Source: an uncultured Spartobacteria bacterium (GTDB taxonomy: Bacteria > Verrucomicrobiota > Verrucomicrobiia > Chthoniobacterales > Chthoniobacteraceae). From it: 45,106 nt of DNA. The notes beneath the pieces were generated by a model, which searched no databases, had not been told where the DNA came from, and worked only from the letters and a program-made list of their open reading frames with translations. A program made the position numbers and the translations under genes. The DNA is taken from contig CAIWVL010000328.1 in NCBI GenBank assembly GCA_903916085.1, positions 1 through 45,106 of the forward strand, given 5' to 3'. Of this stretch, positions 42,938-45,106 are shown in pieces (position 1 is the stretch's first letter; each line of letters opens with the position of its first letter).

Positions 42938-43378
42938 CTACTTGGCACCAACCGCACTCTTGAGCTCGCCCAGCAGACCAGCCTCAAAGCCTTCCCAGCG
43001 CTTCACTTCCTTGCCCGAAGCGTCCAAGAGCACCAAGGTGGGATAGCCGTTCACCTTGAATTTTTTTCCAAGCGCCTCGTTCTGGGCCTTCACCTCGGCG
43101 GACTGCGGCTTGGCTTTCGGGAAATCTAACTCCACAAGGACGAGGTTCTTTTCGGCGAAAGCCTTGAAGTCAGGTTTTGAGAAAACCTCTTTATCGATCT
43201 TGATACACCATCCACACCAATCAGATCCGGTGAAATCCAGGAGCAGATGCTTCTTCTCAGAAGCCGCCTGGGTTTGAGCCTGGGGAAACGCCTCCGTCCA
43301 ACCTGGTTTGGCAGCGAGGCCCAGCGAGACGATGGAGAGAGAAAACAAAGTGATCAGAACGGGTGTGCGCATTTTCAT
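42938..43378 (-). CDS. Secreted thioredoxin-fold protein
   Basis: A 146-residue exported protein: signal peptide MKMRTPVLITLFSLSIVSLG with AA before cleavage, then a thioredoxin-like domain with the active site DWCGWC (Cys55, Cys58), KIDKEVFSKPDFKAFAEKNL, VNGYPTLVLLDASGKEV. The WCGWC form is typical of the thioredoxin_7/DUF255-like group found in envelope disulfide reduction. ATGs at 43372 and upstream 43420 are alternatives; 43378 gives a clean signal peptide. Convergent with the preceding unknown gene. Confidence 0.85.
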   Translation of the reverse strand: MKMRTPVLITLFSLSIVSLGLAAKPGWTEAFPQAQTQAASEKKHLLLDFTGSDWCGWCIKIDKEVFSKPDFKAFAEKNLVLVELDFPKAKPQSAEVKAQNEALGKKFKVNGYPTLVLLDASGKEVKRWEGFEAGLLGELKSAVGAK

Positions 43379-43525
43379 CAAAATAGAAATAGCGCCTAAG
43401 GTGAGCGGTGCCAACCACACGCAGCGTGTTTTCGAGTCAGGAAAGCCCTCAAAAACAGCCCATCCCTTTTTTTACCTTGCTCCGCCGTTTCGCGACAGTA
43501 TGTTTCAGGGTTCTTTTTCCACGCC

Positions 43526-43750
43526 ATGAAAGCTGACATTCATCCCCGCTACGAACAGACTAACATCACCTGCGCCTGCGGGACTGCGTACCAGACCCGC
43601 TCCACGCGGCGTGACCTGCGCATCGGCATCTGCGCCGCCTGCCATCCTTTCTTCACGGGCGAGCAAAAGTTCGTCGATACGGCTGGCCGCATTGAGAAGT
43701 TTGCAAAGCGTTACTCCGCAGCGCCCGCTCTGCGCCGCAAAAAAATCTAA
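43526..43750 (+). CDS. rpmE: 50S ribosomal protein L31, zinc type
   Basis: Large-subunit protein at the subunit bridge. The 74-residue product [20 protein letters not shown] has the four zinc ligands (Cys16, Cys18, Cys36, Cys39), [22 protein letters not shown] and a basic end. This is the zinc-containing form, usual when zinc is plentiful; a zinc-free paralogue may exist elsewhere. It precedes prfA, but a strong terminator stands between them. Confidence 0.97.
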   Translation: MKADIHPRYEQTNITCACGTAYQTRSTRRDLRIGICAACHPFFTGEQKFVDTAGRIEKFAKRYSAAPALRRKKI

Positions 43751-43770
43751 GGTCAAACAGCTTCTTTCCA

Positions 43771-43809
43771 AACGGTGAAGGCGCCAAGTGCTCCTTCACC
43801 GTTTTTGTT
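43771..43809 (+). terminator. Intrinsic terminator after rpmE
   Basis: AACGGTGAAGG (43771-43781) pairs perfectly with CCTTCACCGTT (43793-43803), followed by TTTTGTTT. A textbook Rho-independent terminator, so prfA needs its own promoter or read-through. Confidence 0.93.
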
Positions 43810-43863
43810 TACCACACGGCCCTCCCCGCCTCTTCTTTCCCCGCCTTCGCGCACTAGATTCTC

Positions 43864-44949
43864 ATGGATTTCGGCCCTCTCATCGCCCGTAAACGGGAGC
43901 GTTTTGATGAACTCGAAAAGCTCGTCGCCGCCGGCGACCTGTACGACGACCCTAAACGGGCTCGGGAACTTCTGCGCGAACACACCCGATTGAAAGAGCT
44001 TCTCGCCCTTTGGCAAGACCTGAGCAAGACAAGCACAGAGCTCGAAGAGTCCTCCAAACTCGCCTCCGGCGCCGACCCCGATCTCGCAGAAATGGCGCAG
44101 GCCGATTTACCGGAACTCGAAAAGCACGTCATCGCCCTCAAGAAAGAAATCCAACTTGCTCTTTTGCCTCCCGATCCAAACGAAGATCGTGACGCTATTG
44201 TGGAAATCCGCGCAGGAACAGGGGGCGACGAAGCTGCTCTCTTTGCCGCAGACTTGGCGCGCTTGTACACGCGCTACGCAGAGGCAACGGGCCTCAAAAT
44301 CGAGCAACTCGAAGCCAGCCCCAGCGAACTCGGCGGTATTCGCGAAATCATTTTTAAGGCTTCAGGCCAAGCGGTCTTCCGCAAACTCCGCTACGAAAGC
44401 GGCGTGCACCGCGTTCAGCGCGTTCCAGCCACAGAGACCCAAGGCCGCATCCACACCTCCACGGCCACCGTGGCGGTCCTGCCAGAGGCTGAGGAAGTCG
44501 ACATGGAGCTCAAAGCCGACGATCTGCGCATCGAGGTCTGCCGCGCAGGCGGTCCAGGCGGGCAGGGCGTTAATACGACGGACTCCGCTGTACAAGTGCT
44601 CCACATTCCCACAGGCACCATCGTGCGCTGTCAAGACGGGCGGTCCCAACAGAAGAATAAGGAAAAGGCTCTCCAAATTTTGCGCTCTCGTCTTCTAGAA
44701 CGGAAACAGCGCGAGGAAGCTGAGAAATACGCAGCTCACCGCAAAAGTCAGGTCGGCACGGGAGGTCGCGAAGAAAAAATTCGTACCTACAACTTTCCTC
44801 AAAACCGCGTCACTGACCACCGCATTGGGTTGACTCTGTACAGCTTGGACAGATTCATGGAAGGCGAAATTGCGGACATGATCTCCTCGCTACAGGCTGC
44901 GGACATGGAAGATCGCATCGCCCAGGCGAGTGCCCCGGAAGCGCCCTAG
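43864..44949 (+). CDS. prfA: Peptide chain release factor 1
   Basis: Releases the nascent chain at UAA and UAG. The 361-residue product has the stop-codon-reading tripeptide PAT (188-190, in [18 protein letters not shown]), the catalytic GGQ (232-234, in [17 protein letters not shown]), and the domain-1 and C-terminal features at full length. The PAT motif is that of RF1, not RF2. It is followed by prmC, whose product methylates the GGQ glutamine, the usual pair. Confidence 0.98.
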   Translation: MDFGPLIARKRERFDELEKLVAAGDLYDDPKRARELLREHTRLKELLALWQDLSKTSTELEESSKLASGADPDLAEMAQADLPELEKHVIALKKEIQLALLPPDPNEDRDAIVEIRAGTGGDEAALFAADLARLYTRYAEATGLKIEQLEASPSELGGIREIIFKASGQAVFRKLRYESGVHRVQRVPATETQGRIHTSTATVAVLPEAEEVDMELKADDLRIEVCRAGGPGGQGVNTTDSAVQVLHIPTGTIVRCQDGRSQQKNKEKALQILRSRLLERKQREEAEKYAAHRKSQVGTGGREEKIRTYNFPQNRVTDHRIGLTLYSLDRFMEGEIADMISSLQAADMEDRIAQASAPEAP

Positions 44950-44992
44950 GGCACTCCGCGCCCGTTTGACTGCAAGGCCTGGCGAAGAACCG

Positions 44993-45106
44993 ATGCCCAT
45001 GAAGAGCGTGCTTGAAGTGTTGCAGTCCACCTCCACCTACTTCGCCAAGGCTGGCGTGGAAAGTCCGCGCCTCAACATTGAACATCTACTGGCCCATGTC
45101 CTTGGA
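44993..45106 (+). CDS. prmC: Release factor glutamine methyltransferase PrmC, 5' part
   Basis: The reading from the ATG at 44993 (or 44999) gives [20 protein letters not shown] followed by [18 protein letters not shown], the conserved N-terminal helical domain of PrmC/HemK (pattern L-x6-YF-x2-GVESPRL-x2-E-LLAHVLG). It is cut by the right edge after 38 codons, so the SAM motif and NPPY are not seen. Position right after prfA supports the call. Confidence 0.88.
   Translation, partial: MPMKSVLEVLQSTSTYFAKAGVESPRLNIEHLLAHVLG

Overview
The window is bacterial core-genome DNA, roughly 55-60% GC by eye, and almost every gene is a recognisable housekeeping gene. I see no insertion sequence, prophage, CRISPR array or rRNA operon. 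The gene set points to a Gram-negative diderm: heptose-phosphate kinase and phosphatase, an LptE-like lipoprotein, TPR envelope proteins and a Coryne-type glycogen synthase. Together with the remembered appearance of several proteins (short ATP synthase delta, His-tailed AtpB, stand-alone CoaC, the TPR proteins), this suggests Verrucomicrobiota, perhaps class Opitutia. That placement is inference; no 16S rRNA is present.

Layout. Positions 1-9,600 are on the minus strand: the F1Fo ATP synthase operon read as atpB-E-F-H-A-G-D (atpD runs off the left edge), preceded by obgE and a glycogen synthase, then rplK, nusG and secE. tRNA-Trp, tuf and tRNA-Thr follow (9,650-11,200). ispA is alone on the plus strand. 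From 12,367 to 21,260 a long minus-strand run reads yqeY-ispD-M16 peptidase-tig-clpP-clpX-ctp-tsaD, a proteostasis cluster. A 560-base gene-free stretch follows. Then a plus-strand run (21,821-27,857) carries trpB-yicC-gmk-coaC-suhB-ispF-cysS. Next (27,944-35,103) comes an envelope block: a hexapeptide-repeat protein, a YfgM-like TPR protein, a small membrane protein, a deoxyhypusine-synthase-like protein of unknown function, heptose kinase, GmhB-like phosphatase, a BamD-like TPR protein, an LptE-like lipoprotein and rsmI. thiH-thiS face it on the minus strand. The right end holds a YbjN-like protein, an AlaA-type aminotransferase with a histidine-rich tail, a small coiled-coil protein, tkt (minus), recO, an unknown protein, a secreted thioredoxin-fold protein (minus), rpmE, prfA and the start of prmC.

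How the genes relate. Themes are energy conversion (ATP synthase), translation (tuf, nusG, rplK, rpmE, prfA/prmC, cysS, two tRNAs), protein folding and turnover (tig-clpP-clpX), isoprenoid synthesis spread over three loci (ispD, ispF, ispA), and outer-membrane/LPS construction. Most genes are tightly packed, often with 1-4 base stop/start overlaps.

The most interesting signals are non-coding or accessory. They are a nested inverted-repeat element after rplK where rplA would normally be; a palindromic operator-like site inside an apparent clpP promoter, with triplicated 12-mers and a long hairpin upstream; an exact TGTGA-N6-TCACA palindrome before atpB; a hairpin that buries the ribosome-binding site of yqeY; a cobalamin-riboswitch-like core with no obvious target; and the acidic, histidine-rich tail on the aminotransferase. 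Almost all genes lack a visible Shine-Dalgarno sequence.
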